Origin: Paenibacillaceae bacterium GAS479
GTDB lineage: Bacteria; Bacillota; Bacilli; Paenibacillales; Paenibacillaceae
DNA length: 64,000 nucleotides
Direction: 5' to 3'
NCBI GenBank assembly: GCA_900105225.1
Contig: LT629764.1
Span: forward strand, 5,455,720 to 5,519,719
The notes below the pieces were generated by a model, which saw nothing but the letters and a program-made list of their open reading frames with translations, ran no database searches and was not told where the DNA came from. Each line of letters begins with the position of its first letter. Position 1 is the first letter of the stretch. Position numbers and translations under genes: made by a program. Below, piece after piece: positions 36,522 to 46,234 of the stretch.

Positions 36522-37385
36522 ATGTATATCGCTGACCAATGGAAAGACTACGAACTTATCGACACCGGTGACGGAGACAAGCTTGAGCGCTGGGGCAATG
36601 TCACACTGCGCCGCCCAGATCCACAAATTATTTGGCCATTCCGCGGTGACCGCAATGCCTGGACTTCGGCAGACGGACATTATCATCGCAGCAGCGCCGG
36701 AGGCGGCAACTGGGATTACAAAAAAGCTCTGCCTGAACGCTGGACGGTTCGCTACGGCGAGCTCAGCTTCCATATCAAACCGACCAACTTCAAACATACC
36801 GGCCTGTTCCCTGAGCAAGCGGTCAACTGGAGCTGGATGATGGATAAAATCCGCAACGCTGGACGCCCGATCAAGGTGCTGAACCTATTCGCCTATACTG
36901 GTGGAGCAACGGTTGCATCAGCCGCTGCCGGAGCTGAAGTATGCCATGTGGATGCAGCCAAAGGGATGGTTCAATGGGCGAAAGAGAACGTCGCTCTATC
37001 CGGCCTTGCCGACCGTCCCGTTCGTTATATTACCGACGATGTGTTCAAATTCGTACAGCGGGAACAGCGCCGCGGCAGCAAGTATGATGCCATTATTATG
37101 GACCCGCCGTCCTACGGCCGTGGCCCTGGAGGCGAAATGTGGAAGCTCGAGTCGAGCTTATTCCCATTCCTGGAATCCTGCATGGATATTCTCAGCGACA
37201 AACCGCTGTTCATGCTGATCAACTCCTATACAACCGGATTGTCTCCTCAGGTACTGCATAATCTGCTGCATATGACCGCGGGCAAACGATTCGGCGGCTC
37301 CATCCATTGCGGCGAGATCGGCTTGCCTATCAGCGCCTCTGAACTGGCGCTTCCATGCGGAATTTTGGGACGCTGGGAGGCGTGA
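36522..37385 (+). CDS. Class I SAM-dependent methyltransferase, probably RNA-directed
   Basis: A protein of about 287 residues with the SAM motif VLNLFAYTGGATVASAAAGA, the acidic loop VCHVDAAKGMVQWA and the catalytic motif IIMDPPSYGRG (DPPxxxR/K as in 23S rRNA cytosine methyltransferases of the RlmI/RlmK type). No PUA domain is present. The start at 36522 is chosen by similarity of the mature N-terminus; AGGAAGGGA lies 14 nt upstream, while an ATG 13 codons earlier lacks a site. It overlaps the pseudouridine synthase gene, so both likely modify rRNA. Confidence 0.87.
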   Translation: MYIADQWKDYELIDTGDGDKLERWGNVTLRRPDPQIIWPFRGDRNAWTSADGHYHRSSAGGGNWDYKKALPERWTVRYGELSFHIKPTNFKHTGLFPEQAVNWSWMMDKIRNAGRPIKVLNLFAYTGGATVASAAAGAEVCHVDAAKGMVQWAKENVALSGLADRPVRYITDDVFKFVQREQRRGSKYDAIIMDPPSYGRGPGGEMWKLESSLFPFLESCMDILSDKPLFMLINSYTTGLSPQVLHNLLHMTAGKRFGGSIHCGEIGLPISASELALPCGILGRWEA

Positions 37386-38161
37386 TGCAAATGGGCGGTC
37401 GCAGCAGCGAAACTCCACCGATCCCGATTTTATATGAGGATAATCATCTGCTTGTTGTGGTCAAGCCGCCCGGCATCCCTTCCCAAGAGGATGAGAGCGG
37501 TGATCCCGACATGCTGACGCTGCTCAAAGAGGATCTCAAGCTGCGGCATAACAAACCCGGCAATGTGTTCCTCGGGCTTGTGCATCGTCTGGATCGTCCT
37601 GTCGGCGGAGTGATGCTCTTCGCCAAAACCTCGAAGGCTGCTGGCCGGCTCTCGGACTCAGTCCGCACGAGGAGCTTCCGCAAAACCTACTTGGCGGTGC
37701 TTAGCAAAGCACCTAAGTCTAGCGAAGGCAGCCTGCTGCATTATTTGGCCAAAGACTCGAGGCGCAACATTGTTACCGCATATGCTCGCCCCACTGCTGA
37801 TGCCAAAGAAGCCAGGCTGAGTTACCGTACTCGGTCCGGTCCGGGCGGGTTGACACTCGCTGCCGTACAGCTGCATACGGGTCGCCCACATCAGATCCGC
37901 GTACAGTTTTCTGCCATCGGTTGTCCGCTGATCGGCGATCTCAAGTACGGCGCATCCGATCGAGGAGAAACTAGCCCTAAAGGGGTTCATGGCGATATAG
38001 CCCTCTGGTCGGCGCGAGCCGGTATCCCTCATCCCGTAACGAAGGAATGGATGGAATTCCAGTCGATGCCGCCGAGCCTACAGCCGCCTTGGACAGCTTG
38101 GACGCTGGAACAGCTCCAGCAAGCTTCGACAAGACTTTCGATGGATGACATGCCGATCTGA
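37385..38161 (+). CDS. RluA family pseudouridine synthase
   Basis: The 258-residue enzyme has the RluA catalytic motif VHRLDRPVGG with the nucleophilic aspartate near residue 71, the early LYEDNHLLVVVKPPG strand and the substrate loop HTGRPHQIRVQ. No S4 domain is present. The ATG at 37385 shares its A with the TGA of the methyltransferase gene (TGATG) and has GGGAGG upstream, so translation is coupled. It isomerises uridines in rRNA or tRNA; the target base is unknown. Confidence 0.92.
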   Translation: MQMGGRSSETPPIPILYEDNHLLVVVKPPGIPSQEDESGDPDMLTLLKEDLKLRHNKPGNVFLGLVHRLDRPVGGVMLFAKTSKAAGRLSDSVRTRSFRKTYLAVLSKAPKSSEGSLLHYLAKDSRRNIVTAYARPTADAKEARLSYRTRSGPGGLTLAAVQLHTGRPHQIRVQFSAIGCPLIGDLKYGASDRGETSPKGVHGDIALWSARAGIPHPVTKEWMEFQSMPPSLQPPWTAWTLEQLQQASTRLSMDDMPI

Positions 38162-38274
38162 GGCTGCACTCACCATTCCCTCTGGATGAACACTACGGCA
38201 ACCGCCCTCTCCGGTGGATTCAAAGTGGGATGATGAGAACTAAGCAGCGGTAGATCGATTCCAGAATGACAAAA

Positions 38275-38318
38275 TAAGAAGCGCCCATGTCCGCATTTAG
38301 CGGAATGGGCGCTTCTTA
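38275..38318. terminator. Bidirectional terminator between convergent genes
   Basis: TAAGAAGCGCCCAT and ATGGGCGCTTCTTA arms form a 14-bp stem with an 16-nt loop between the pseudouridine synthase and MarR genes. Confidence 0.82.
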
Positions 38319-38353
38319 TACGTTGGCGAGCAAGCGGCTATCGTTCTGCGAGA

Positions 38354-38773
38354 TCAGCCAGCGTTAGCTACTTTGCCAAGCAGATACACAAGCAGCTGCT
38401 GGTTATGGGAAGAAATTCGATCCAACGCTCCTTGCAGAAACATTTCTCGAATCTCGATTCCACGCTTGGCTTCAATCTCTCCATGCTCCGTTACCGTGAC
38501 CCACACGATGCGGCGGTCGGAGGAATCACGGCTGCGCTCGATTAAGCCGCCCTTCTCCATCCGATCCAAAAGCGTCGTGATCGCTGCAGGTGTCGTCTGT
38601 AAATACTGCAGCAGCTCGGATGGCTTCATTGGCTGATGCTTTTGCAAAAGCTCCAATGCATTCAGCTGCCCCTCCGTTAAGTTAGGCAACAGCTCGTCCT
38701 CCAGATGACTTTTCCAATCTTTTGAAATTTTCATCCACAGTCTGGCAAAATCCTCGGTTATCAATGCTGGCAC
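38354..38773 (-). CDS. MarR family transcriptional regulator
   Basis: The 139-residue protein has the MarR winged helix: LTEGQLNALELLQKHQPMKP, a recognition helix in TTPAAITTLLDRMEKGGLIE and the wing SRDSSDRRIVWVTVTEHG. MarR repressors usually respond to phenolics or oxidants and control a neighbouring gene. No divergent partner is present, only a 56-residue protein 200 bp away, so the target is unknown. Confidence 0.9.
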   Translation of the reverse strand: MPALITEDFARLWMKISKDWKSHLEDELLPNLTEGQLNALELLQKHQPMKPSELLQYLQTTPAAITTLLDRMEKGGLIERSRDSSDRRIVWVTVTEHGEIEAKRGIEIREMFLQGALDRISSHNQQLLVYLLGKVANAG

Positions 38774-38990
38774 CTGCTTTCTCAGATTAGTCTTATGTGT
38801 TCGGTTCTACGACCGATTATCCCCAGCGGCTGTCTCATCTAATTCCTAATTATACCATCCGAAATTGTCGAAAGAAAGGTTAATTAGATTAATAATTATA
38901 GACCTTAATCGATTCAATTCCGAACCATTAGACAGATGCTGACATAGACTGCAGCATAGATGTTCGAGATAAGGCGAAAGGGTGATAATC

Positions 38991-39161
38991 GTGGAAGGGC
39001 ATAAAGAATCCGTCATCCGCAAAATCCGGGCTTATGGCATCATCAAGGATCCGCTGTTGCTCGAAAAACCGGATGAGCCCGTTCCGTTGTGGGTGCTGCT
39101 CGATGCGATCCTGCAGGTTATCGACCGGCTTGAACCCGCGGATGACCGTCCATATGACTGA
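38991..39161 (+). CDS. Small conserved-looking hypothetical protein
   Basis: A 56-codon frame starting at GTG 38991 (or GTG 38982, same frame). The product begins MEGHKESVIRKIRAYG and continues with a proline-flanked amphipathic segment PVPLWVLLDAILQVIDRLEP. Codon use matches neighbouring genes, and GAAAGG lies just upstream. No domain is recognised. The ORF is too short for most automatic callers. Confidence 0.55.
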   Translation: MEGHKESVIRKIRAYGIIKDPLLLEKPDEPVPLWVLLDAILQVIDRLEPADDRPYD

Positions 39162-39317
39162 GCTAAAGCTGCGATCCACTGCCGCTGGAAACCTCCAAAT
39201 TGGATGCCGGCGGCATTTGGGCCGTCTTTTTTTGTATAAATCATTGAACCTCGCCTGAATTGCTTGGTATAATCAATACATTTATTCCGTTTGATAGAGA
39301 GAGGGTTGAGTAATCAC

Positions 39318-40403
39318 ATGACACAGAAACTCAGAGCCGGTATCGTTGGGGGCACTGGTATGGTTGGCCAACGCTTCATCGCCTTACTAGAAAATCATCC
39401 TTGGTTCGAAGTAACCGCCATCGCGGCAAGCGCGAATTCTGCGGGCAAAACGTATGAGGAATCCGTTAAGGGCAGATGGAAGCTTGAGACGCCTATGCCG
39501 GACAGCGTAAAACAAATTCCGGTACAGGACGCCTCGAAGGTCGAGGAAGTCGCTGCTGGACTGGATCTCATCTTCTGCGCCGTCGAAATGAAAAAAAGCG
39601 AAATCCAGGAGCTTGAGGAAGCCTATGCGAAAGCTGGCGTCCCGGTCATTTCCAACAACTCCGCTCATCGCTGGACTCCGGACATTCCGATGGTCATTCC
39701 CGAAATCAATCCGGAGCATCTTGAGGCTATCGCTCATCAACGTAAACGCCTCGGTACGGAAACTGGCTTTGTTGCTGTTAAACCGAACTGCTCGATCCAA
39801 AGCTATGTGCCGATGCTGAACGCACTCAAAGAATTCGGTCCAACCCAAGTTGTAGCCAGCACGTATCAAGCGATCTCCGGCGCGGGTAAAACGTTCACGG
39901 AGTGGCCGGAAATGATCGACAATGTGATTCCTTACATTGGTGGCGAGGAAGAGAAAAGCGAGCAAGAGCCGCTTCGCATCTGGGGCAAAGTAGAAAACGG
40001 CGTCATCGTCAAAGCGGAAGCTCCGCATATTACGACCCAATGCATCCGCGTTCCGGTTGCTGATGGCCATCTGGCGACTGTGTTCGTTAATTTTGAGAAA
40101 AAACCTAGCAAACAGGAAATTCTGGATCGCTGGAACGCCTACAAGGGCCGCCCACAAGAGCTTGAGCTGCCAAGCGCACCTAAGCAGTTCATCACCTATT
40201 TCGAGGAAGAGAATCGTCCACAAACGGGCGTAGACCGCGATATCGAAAAAGGTATGGGTATCTCTGCCGGCCGCCTTCGCGAAGATTCCTTGTACGACTA
40301 CAAATTTGTCGGCCTATCGCATAACACGCTGCGCGGTGCTGCTGGCGGCGCGGTGCTGATCGCCGAGCTGCTCAAAGCGGAAGGTTACATCGTCGCACGC
40401 TAA
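39318..40403 (+). CDS. asd: Aspartate-semialdehyde dehydrogenase
   Basis: The 361-residue protein starts with the NADP motif AGIVGGTGMVGQRF and has the active-site cysteine in VKPNCSIQSYVP (near residue 156) and the base histidine region ITTQCIRVPVADGHLA. Length and motifs fit the archaeal/fungal-type Asd subgroup. It reduces aspartyl phosphate to the semialdehyde for lysine, DAP, threonine and methionine. The ATG at 39318 is nine codons inside the longest frame; GAGAGAGGG lies upstream. A single gene with its own terminator. Confidence 0.93.
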   Translation: MTQKLRAGIVGGTGMVGQRFIALLENHPWFEVTAIAASANSAGKTYEESVKGRWKLETPMPDSVKQIPVQDASKVEEVAAGLDLIFCAVEMKKSEIQELEEAYAKAGVPVISNNSAHRWTPDIPMVIPEINPEHLEAIAHQRKRLGTETGFVAVKPNCSIQSYVPMLNALKEFGPTQVVASTYQAISGAGKTFTEWPEMIDNVIPYIGGEEEKSEQEPLRIWGKVENGVIVKAEAPHITTQCIRVPVADGHLATVFVNFEKKPSKQEILDRWNAYKGRPQELELPSAPKQFITYFEEENRPQTGVDRDIEKGMGISAGRLREDSLYDYKFVGLSHNTLRGAAGGAVLIAELLKAEGYIVAR

Positions 40404-40456
40404 TGTAGTTGTTGATCAACGGTTCTTCCAGCGCTTTATAGCGCGATGAACCAAAA

Positions 40457-40490
40457 CAGCCCGTCCCAATTGGGGGCGGGCTGCTTTTTC
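40457..40490 (+). terminator. Terminator of asd
   Basis: AGCCCGTCCC and GGGGGCGGGCT arms are followed by a T run (CTGCTTTTTC), 55 bp after the asd stop. Confidence 0.87.
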
Positions 40491-40520
40491 GTTTATGGAC
40501 GCATTACGGACAGGACTTCC

Positions 40521-40600
40521 TTCACTCGGATTGCTAAGCGTCCATTCGGTTTGCGTACTGTTCATTCGGTTTGCGTACTGTTCATTCGGATAACGTAACG
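40521..40600. repeat. 20-bp tandem repeat, four copies
   Basis: Four consecutive 20-bp units, TTCACTCGGATTGCTAAGCG, then two nearly identical TTCATTCGGTTTGCGTACTG-type units, then TTCATTCGGATAACGTAACG, followed by a partial TTCATT. The two middle units differ at one base, the outer ones by several. Confidence 0.75.
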
Positions 40601-41388
40601 TTCATTTTCCATTGAATTAGTTCGTCTTATGGTAAAAATTACTTGTTACTATTGATTTTACGAGGCGGTTAAACCCCCTTATTATGGAAAAGACACCTCT
40701 TATATTGCTTTAAATAGAACATAAAAAGCTCATTGCCCTGTAAATTGGAAATAAAGAAGCTTCCAAATAACGGTGATGGGCTCATTTAAATTTTTCTAAG
40801 CACTACACTACATTAGACTAACCACTTCATTCACTATTGAGTAACGACTTCCATTAGACTAATGAACTCGAATTATTAGCAACTTTAATCCGCTTTAGTA
40901 ATTGTCTAAACGTTGTACTCATTCGTGGACGTTCTACGCTGTTTGCTCCGCCTAGATTATTATCAACATGGACAGATGCTTAGTTGTAATCAGTTTCAAG
41001 ACTGCTTTTTCTGAATGTCGGAAAATGGTCCTGCCATTTCATGCCGTAGCTACTGATTGCGGTTTTGCTAGACTCGTAAACGAAAGGCTCGCGGAGTCTC
41101 TTGATGTAAAGCGCGACACTTACCAAGGGATGGAAATAATGGCAATAAAAACAGATCACTAGAAACTGCCTTGGTTTCAATAACTCCATTGTTTTTGTGC
41201 TGCAGGCGAAGCTAAAAATTAGTTTACCGAAACGAAAGTAAGGTTTAGGTCGAAGCCGGTACAGGCGGCTTTGTCAGCTTCACTAGCTCTGCAAAAAAGC
41301 TAACATGAACTTCTACTGATACATACCTTGCATTGTCTACAGGATATTTTCAATCCGATTCTGATTTCTTGAAATTATAATGTACTAA
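40601..41388. other. A/T-rich gene-free stretch with an IS3-end remnant
   Basis: No intact gene. Positions 40661-40704 (GAGGCGGTTAAACCCCCTTA to CACCTCTTAT) match the terminal sequence of the IS3 remnant at 45519-45566, so an element of that family once ended here. Short frames around 40968-41189 lack ribosome sites and are not called. Confidence 0.5.
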
Positions 41389-42363
41389 TCATTCTTCGAT
41401 ATCTATAATTGATGTTTTCAAAATCTCTTCATGAATATCCCCATATACTTTATTCGATGAAGTAGGCGTAGCCTGAATAACCGTAACCATGTTAGCATAT
41501 GGCAGTACATTAATTTCTTGTCCTCCAAATCCCCTGCAGCCGTAACCATCTTTAAATAACCACCATAAGTAACCGTAGGATTCATTGGTTATACCCGGTG
41601 TAACCATTTCTTTCAAGTACGATTCGGAAACAATACGCTCATCTCCCGCCACACCATTATTTAGTACAAGCAGTCCCAGCTTTGCTAAATCGCGCGCGCT
41701 TAAATTGGACTGCTCCTCTCCTTTCATTACGGTATAAGATACGCCGCAGGGGCTTTCAGGCCATCTACCGCTCGAAATGCTCAACGGGGCAAATAAATAC
41801 TTTTCGCATAAATCATACGACGGGTTACCATAGGCCTTTCCGATTACAGCTGACAACAACAGAACATCCCATTCTTTGTACAAATGTCGGGTGCCTGGAT
41901 AGTCTGAAACCGCTGTGTCTGCCAAGTGTGCGATCCAATCACGCGTTCTCATCATTTGTGAAACCATCGGGCAATGATAATGAACTCCGCCATTCCAGTA
42001 AATGCCTGAGGACATCGTAAGAAGGTGACGAATCGATATTAAATGGTGATAGGGATGAATGCCCTGCCGAAATTCAGTTAAATAATTGGCGATCGGTTCA
42101 TCCAGACCTTGAATCCATCCTTTATCCAGACAGATTCCCGTAAGGATCGCGAGAATGCTTTTCCAGATTGACTTCATTGGATTTTTACTTTCTTCAGTGA
42201 ACTTATTAAAATATCTTTCATTTACGATGCGGTCATTTTTCACAACAAGGACGCTGTTCACGAGCCGATATCTCTTGACTCTAAGGTAGTCATCAAGACT
42301 AGCTAACCGACTAGAATCTAACCCTTCGGCTTGAGGGGTTGAGAATTGCCACTGATAGCTCAT
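41389..42363 (-). CDS. Serine hydrolase of the beta-lactamase family
   Basis: The 324-residue protein has the SxxK nucleophile motif SIWKSI near residue 67, the helix [12 protein letters not shown], a tyrosine region around YKEWD and the C-terminal GFGGQEINV that replaces KTG. It has no signal peptide, so it is cytoplasmic, unlike true beta-lactamases; esterase or amidase activity is more likely. Its ATG overlaps the stop of the UvrA-like gene (4 bp), so the two are translated together. That pairing may mean it acts on the same toxic compound. Confidence 0.88.
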   Translation of the reverse strand: MSYQWQFSTPQAEGLDSSRLASLDDYLRVKRYRLVNSVLVVKNDRIVNERYFNKFTEESKNPMKSIWKSILAILTGICLDKGWIQGLDEPIANYLTEFRQGIHPYHHLISIRHLLTMSSGIYWNGGVHYHCPMVSQMMRTRDWIAHLADTAVSDYPGTRHLYKEWDVLLLSAVIGKAYGNPSYDLCEKYLFAPLSISSGRWPESPCGVSYTVMKGEEQSNLSARDLAKLGLLVLNNGVAGDERIVSESYLKEMVTPGITNESYGYLWWLFKDGYGCRGFGGQEINVLPYANMVTVIQATPTSSNKVYGDIHEEILKTSIIDIEE

Positions 42364-44744
42364 TTTAAGTACCTGCCAATAATGGATTTATTGTTTTGCT
42401 TCAGCGCGGCAGGAGTGCCTTCGGCAATAACCGTTCCGCCGTCTGTACCGCCTCCGGGGCCCATTTCGATAATATAATCACAGTTACTCAGAACAGCAGG
42501 ATCGTGTTCAGTTACAACGACTGAATTCCCGGCGTCCGTCAGTTCAAGGATTAACTTCATGAGCCTTTCCGTGTCAGAAAAAGATAGTCCTGTCGTAGGC
42601 TCATCCATGACATATAAACAATCTTTGCCTCCTTGCTTGCTAAGCTCTTTGGCGAGTTTAATACGTTGGGATTCCCCTCCTGATATGGTGGGAGTTTTTT
42701 GTCCAAGTGTTATGTATCCCAGTCCCACGCGTTCCAGCGTCTGAAGCGTATGTTGAATGATTTTATCGTAGGATTGTTTGTGCTCATCCCCAAAGAACAC
42801 CAGCGCTTCTGAAACACTCATCTCTAGGACCTGCCGTATATTGGTGCCTTCGATCAGAATTTGCATCGCTTCTTCGATGAAGCCGGTGCCACCGCAAGAA
42901 TCACAATGCAATTCAATATAGTTACCTAAGCCGACATTGTATTGAATGATGCCATCCCCCTTGCATTCGCTGCACCCGCCCTCGGAATTAAACGAAAATA
43001 TAACTGGCGTGTATCCTAATTCAATTGCGAGTTCTGTACTTGCATACATTCTGCGGATTCGATCATATATACCCGTAAAGGTTGCTGGGCAAGATGTACG
43101 GGTTCTTCCGATTGGCTTTTGATCAATCACTAAACATTTTTTGATAAGAGAAGCTCCTCTAAGACTTGCATTCGTTCTTGATGGAAGCCGATCGTCCATT
43201 TCTTCCTCATCAGCTGCATTTTTACTTCCAAGTAGCTCCTTTAGCTTCGGCACTAAAGTGCCAGAAATCAAGCTGGATTTCCCGCTTCCGGAGACGCCCG
43301 CGATGCCGACCATCAAGCCAAGAGGAATGTTTACAGTCACATTGCGCAAATTATGAAGGCAAGCGTTTTCAATAGTCAGCATTTTGGTACTATCCATCTG
43401 CTTGTTATTGCTCTTCACCGTCAATTGATTTACAGATGCCAAATATGGCGCTGTTCTTGAAGCTTCGCAGTTCATGAAGGACTCGAATGTGCCTTGGAAA
43501 ATACGTTGACCCCCATAAATCCCTGCATCAGGTCCGATATCGATAATATAATCTGCGGCCCTCATAAAATTTTCATCATGCTCGACAGCAATGACTGTAT
43601 TCCCGCGCTTTACGAGATTTTGAATAATGCCAATGAGCTTTGCTTTCTCTATTTCATGAAGTCCGATTGTCGGCTCATCGAATATAAAGATGATTGATTC
43701 CATTTCGGCTATAACGAAGGTTGCGAGAAACAGCCTTTGAATTTCTCCCCCAGATAAGGTTGGAACCGGTCGTGACAATGAAAGATGGTGAAGGCCTACA
43801 TCCACCATACAGTCTAATTTCACGATGATATCGTGGATGAGGGGGCTGGTTGTAAAAGCGTCTTTCTCAAATCGCAGGAGCTCATTCAGATCGCGGATGT
43901 ACATATGCTGCAGATCGGTTATTGTTCTATCTGCAATCGTCGTGTACATGGCTTGCTCACCTAAGCCGGTTCCGTTACATTTGGGACAGATGTGTTTCAT
44001 GAAATAAGTTTCCTGCAGAAAATCGTTTTGTCTACCGCTAAGCTCTCCCCGTTTGAATCCGTTTTGAAGCAATGAAAGGATACCATGGAATTTCGTCTTG
44101 CCGTTGTCTCCGTACTTTAAAGCCTTCAGCTGCTCGTCGCTCAAAGTATGAAGGGGTTGTCCGACCGATAATCCATGATAGTAACAAAATTCATCCAGCT
44201 TCTGTTTGCTCTTGCCGCGATATAATATTCCCTCGACGAGTAAATCTTTGATTGGCGTGTTAATATTCGAAAATATGCGTGGTTCATCTATGAAATGTAC
44301 GACGCCGTTTCCCAGACATTTCACGCACATTCCTTTCGGTGAATTTCGCTGAAACATGTCCATCGTTAGAGGAAGTTGGTCGTCATGCTCCGGATCCCTC
44401 TTCCCATAGGCAGCGAATAACATAGCAAGCATGTTACTGATCTTTGTTCGAGTACCTACTGTGCTGCGCGGATTAGATTGTCGAGTTATTCGCTGCTCTA
44501 CGGCAACTGTAGGAGACAATCCGGTTATTTGATCGAACATGGGCTTTGAATCCACCATAAACTGCGAACCGGAATACAACAAATAACGTCGTTTTCCTTC
44601 CTCATACAACGTATCGAAGGCTAAACTGGACTTGCCGCTTCCTGACACACCAGTAATTACGGTCAATTTGCCCCGGGGTATCCGGACGTCAATATTTTTC
44701 AAATTATGAATCCGAGCTCCTAGAATCTCGATATACTCGCTCAT
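42360..44744 (-). CDS. UvrA2-type excinuclease ATPase (class II UvrA)
   Basis: The 794-residue protein has two ABC ATPase halves, each with Walker [11 protein letters not shown], signatures LSGGEIQR and ISGGESQR, and zinc-type CxxC pairs ([24 protein letters not shown]). It lacks the UvrB-binding domain and is about 150 residues shorter than housekeeping UvrA, as in UvrA2 and the DrrC drug-resistance protein. Such proteins bind damaged or drug-modified DNA and often give self-resistance to DNA-intercalating antibiotics. It leads a two-gene operon with the serine hydrolase. The CGGAGG site precedes the ATG. Confidence 0.9.
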   Translation of the reverse strand: MSEYIEILGARIHNLKNIDVRIPRGKLTVITGVSGSGKSSLAFDTLYEEGKRRYLLYSGSQFMVDSKPMFDQITGLSPTVAVEQRITRQSNPRSTVGTRTKISNMLAMLFAAYGKRDPEHDDQLPLTMDMFQRNSPKGMCVKCLGNGVVHFIDEPRIFSNINTPIKDLLVEGILYRGKSKQKLDEFCYYHGLSVGQPLHTLSDEQLKALKYGDNGKTKFHGILSLLQNGFKRGELSGRQNDFLQETYFMKHICPKCNGTGLGEQAMYTTIADRTITDLQHMYIRDLNELLRFEKDAFTTSPLIHDIIVKLDCMVDVGLHHLSLSRPVPTLSGGEIQRLFLATFVIAEMESIIFIFDEPTIGLHEIEKAKLIGIIQNLVKRGNTVIAVEHDENFMRAADYIIDIGPDAGIYGGQRIFQGTFESFMNCEASRTAPYLASVNQLTVKSNNKQMDSTKMLTIENACLHNLRNVTVNIPLGLMVGIAGVSGSGKSSLISGTLVPKLKELLGSKNAADEEEMDDRLPSRTNASLRGASLIKKCLVIDQKPIGRTRTSCPATFTGIYDRIRRMYASTELAIELGYTPVIFSFNSEGGCSECKGDGIIQYNVGLGNYIELHCDSCGGTGFIEEAMQILIEGTNIRQVLEMSVSEALVFFGDEHKQSYDKIIQHTLQTLERVGLGYITLGQKTPTISGGESQRIKLAKELSKQGGKDCLYVMDEPTTGLSFSDTERLMKLILELTDAGNSVVVTEHDPAVLSNCDYIIEMGPGGGTDGGTVIAEGTPAALKQNNKSIIGRYLK

Positions 44745-45157
44745 TATTTCCTCCGATAAAGTAATAATGTTGTTAACTTAGTCCCAAACTCTGATAAACT
44801 GACTCCTTGTAATGATAATCGTCAGAGCTGTTCATTTTATAATTTCCAAGAGCATACTTAATTATTTTAGTTTTATATGTCACAAACAATATGTTTATAA
44901 ATCTTATCTAAGTCAAGCTCTCTACCGCATATTTCTTAGACATTCTATTCCTCCAATCAGTATATCAAAGCCCTGTGCTTTGATATACTTTTTTATTATG
45001 CACAATTTACCAAATTAGTCTATTTAAATACTCTCACAAACACACATTCCCGTCAATTATTACACGTGGAATGAATATATCGATAAAATAGAGCCATCAT
45101 TCCGGTTATAAGTGAGCCACCCGTCCGGAAAAAATGAGCCACCCATAATAGGAATGG
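44745..45157. other. A/T-rich gene-free stretch upstream of the UvrA2 operon
   Basis: Holds the UvrA2 promoter region, the orphan terminator at 44959-44995 and, near 45110-45145, two TGAGCCACCC repeats like the flanks of IS21-type elements. No protein-coding frame has a ribosome site. Confidence 0.5.
44959..44995 (+). terminator. Orphan intrinsic terminator, plus strand
   Basis: A perfect 12-bp stem (AGTATATCAAAG / CTTTGATATACT, 44959-44970 and 44978-44989) with loop CCCTGTG runs into TTTTTT. No plus-strand gene lies upstream, so it may end a small RNA transcribed from about 44770 onward. Confidence 0.7.
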
Positions 45158-45519
45158 TTAGTTGATGAGTCCTTTGTGTTTACGCATGGAGTCCATACCT
45201 TCGATTGTGATTGTGTAGGATGAATGCACGATTCGATCAAGGATAGCATCTGCCAATGTGCTTTCACCGATTTTTCCATGCCAGTCGGCAGGAGCGAACT
45301 GTGAACACAATAAGGATGACCTTCTTGATAGCGAGCCTCCACGATCTCAAGCAGATCCCGGGCCTCACTCTCCTTTAGCCATTCGTCTTCTAGTAGGGTT
45401 AATAATGAAATTTTCTTATAGGTCTTTATTACTCTTTGATAGATTCCTTCGCCTCGAGCCACTGCCAGCTCATTTAGCAAATCGGGCAGACGTACGTACT
45501 TAACTGGGTAGAAGTTCAT
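45158..45519 (-). pseudogene. istB: IS21-family IstB helper ATPase, truncated and frameshifted
   Basis: The remnant starts within YVKYVRLPDLLNELAVARGE, an IstB segment, so the N-terminal half with Walker A is missing. After about 75 codons the frame shifts by one missing base near 45290; the second frame reads CSQFAPADWHGKIGESTLAD... to MRKHKGLIN, the usual IstB C-terminus. The 5' side is replaced by an IS3-family end at 45519, so the IS3 element cut this one. Confidence 0.85.
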
Positions 45520-45850
45520 GTAGGCGGCAACGGTTAAACCCCCTTATTATGGACAAGACACCTCTTATTCGATCTTGTTCTTAGAATTGCTCTGAATTCC
45601 CCTAGTTCGTGCCGATTTAGACTTTGATTTGTTTCGGAGCTACAGTTCCTTCTTCGATTGCTGTCATGTATTCATACGGAGACAAATCGTAGATGCTGCC
45701 GTGGATTCGAATGCGGTTATAATCCTGGATAAACTGACTGACGATTTCATAGGCCTGTGGATACGTTTCAAATTCATGGCGGCGATAACATTCTGCTTCG
45801 AGGATGGAATGGAATGACTCAATATGAGCATTCTTGTTCTCCGCGTTTTT
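45519..45850 (-). mobile_element. IS3-family remnant, right end
   Basis: Bounded on the left by a TGT-starting terminal repeat at 45519 (TGTAGGCGGCAACGGTTAAA). It contains only the last part of the orfB transposase, then joins an esterase fragment near 45845. The left half of the element and its other end are gone. Confidence 0.8.
45617..45850 (-). pseudogene. IS3-family transposase OrfB, C-terminal fragment
   Basis: The minus-strand frame ending at 45617 reads NAHIESFHSILEAECYRRHE, then FIQDYNRIRIHGSIYDLSPY, then GTVAPKQIKV and stop. This is the last third of an IS3 rve-type integrase including the catalytic glutamate (HIESFHS). The N-terminal two-thirds are absent. No start codon. Confidence 0.85.
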
Positions 45851-45977
45851 TTATCCCGTGAAGAAACACAATTAGCGGATATTCACCGCCCGCATTCGCT
45901 TCATAATCATGAGGCAAGAACAATTGATAGTTGATCCATCTATCCACTTTGTATAATCGATCGGTCCGTACACTCAT
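45846..45977 (-). pseudogene. Alpha/beta hydrolase (esterase), 5' fragment cut by an IS3 remnant
   Basis: A clean ribosome site (GGGAGGGG, 6 nt upstream) and ATG at 45977 open a frame reading MSVRTDRLYKVDRWINYQLF and then YPLIVFLHGIKKRGE, which is the first 45 residues of a dienelactone-hydrolase/phospholipase-like esterase including the oxyanion HG motif. At about 45845 the sequence becomes IS3 transposase and the frame ends within ten codons. The catalytic Ser-Asp-His are lost. Confidence 0.8.
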
Positions 45978-46025
45978 TGCGGAACCCCTCCCTGAATTAA
46001 TAAAGCTAGGAATGAATCTAACTAA

Positions 46026-46101
46026 AAAAGCCAGGACCGCGTTCTGAATTACTCCCCGATTACTGGATGATGGGTGCAATTCATTCCTGGTCCTGGCTTT
46101 T
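46026..46101 (-). terminator. Long hairpin/terminator downstream of parC
   Basis: AAAAGCCAGGACC (46026-46038) and GGTCCTGGCTTTT (46089-46101) are perfect inverted copies around a 50-nt interior that may itself fold. On the minus strand the stem is followed by TTTTTAG. It is the only terminator-like structure after parC, 134 bp downstream. Confidence 0.65.
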
Positions 46102-46234
46102 GATCTTGGCTTTTATTCCTAACTTTTGGTCCTGACTTATCAATTAACTTGCTTAATTTAAGCCAAACTTGACGCTATGGGGTCTGCACTAGGCGTATTG
46201 GCGCTAAAGCATGCCTTCAAACTCCAAGGGCGTG

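Noticed and set aside
40968..41189. Short ORFs on both strands in the gap after asd
   Set aside because: No ribosome site or recognisable domain, and the surrounding sequence is A/T-rich and non-coding in character.
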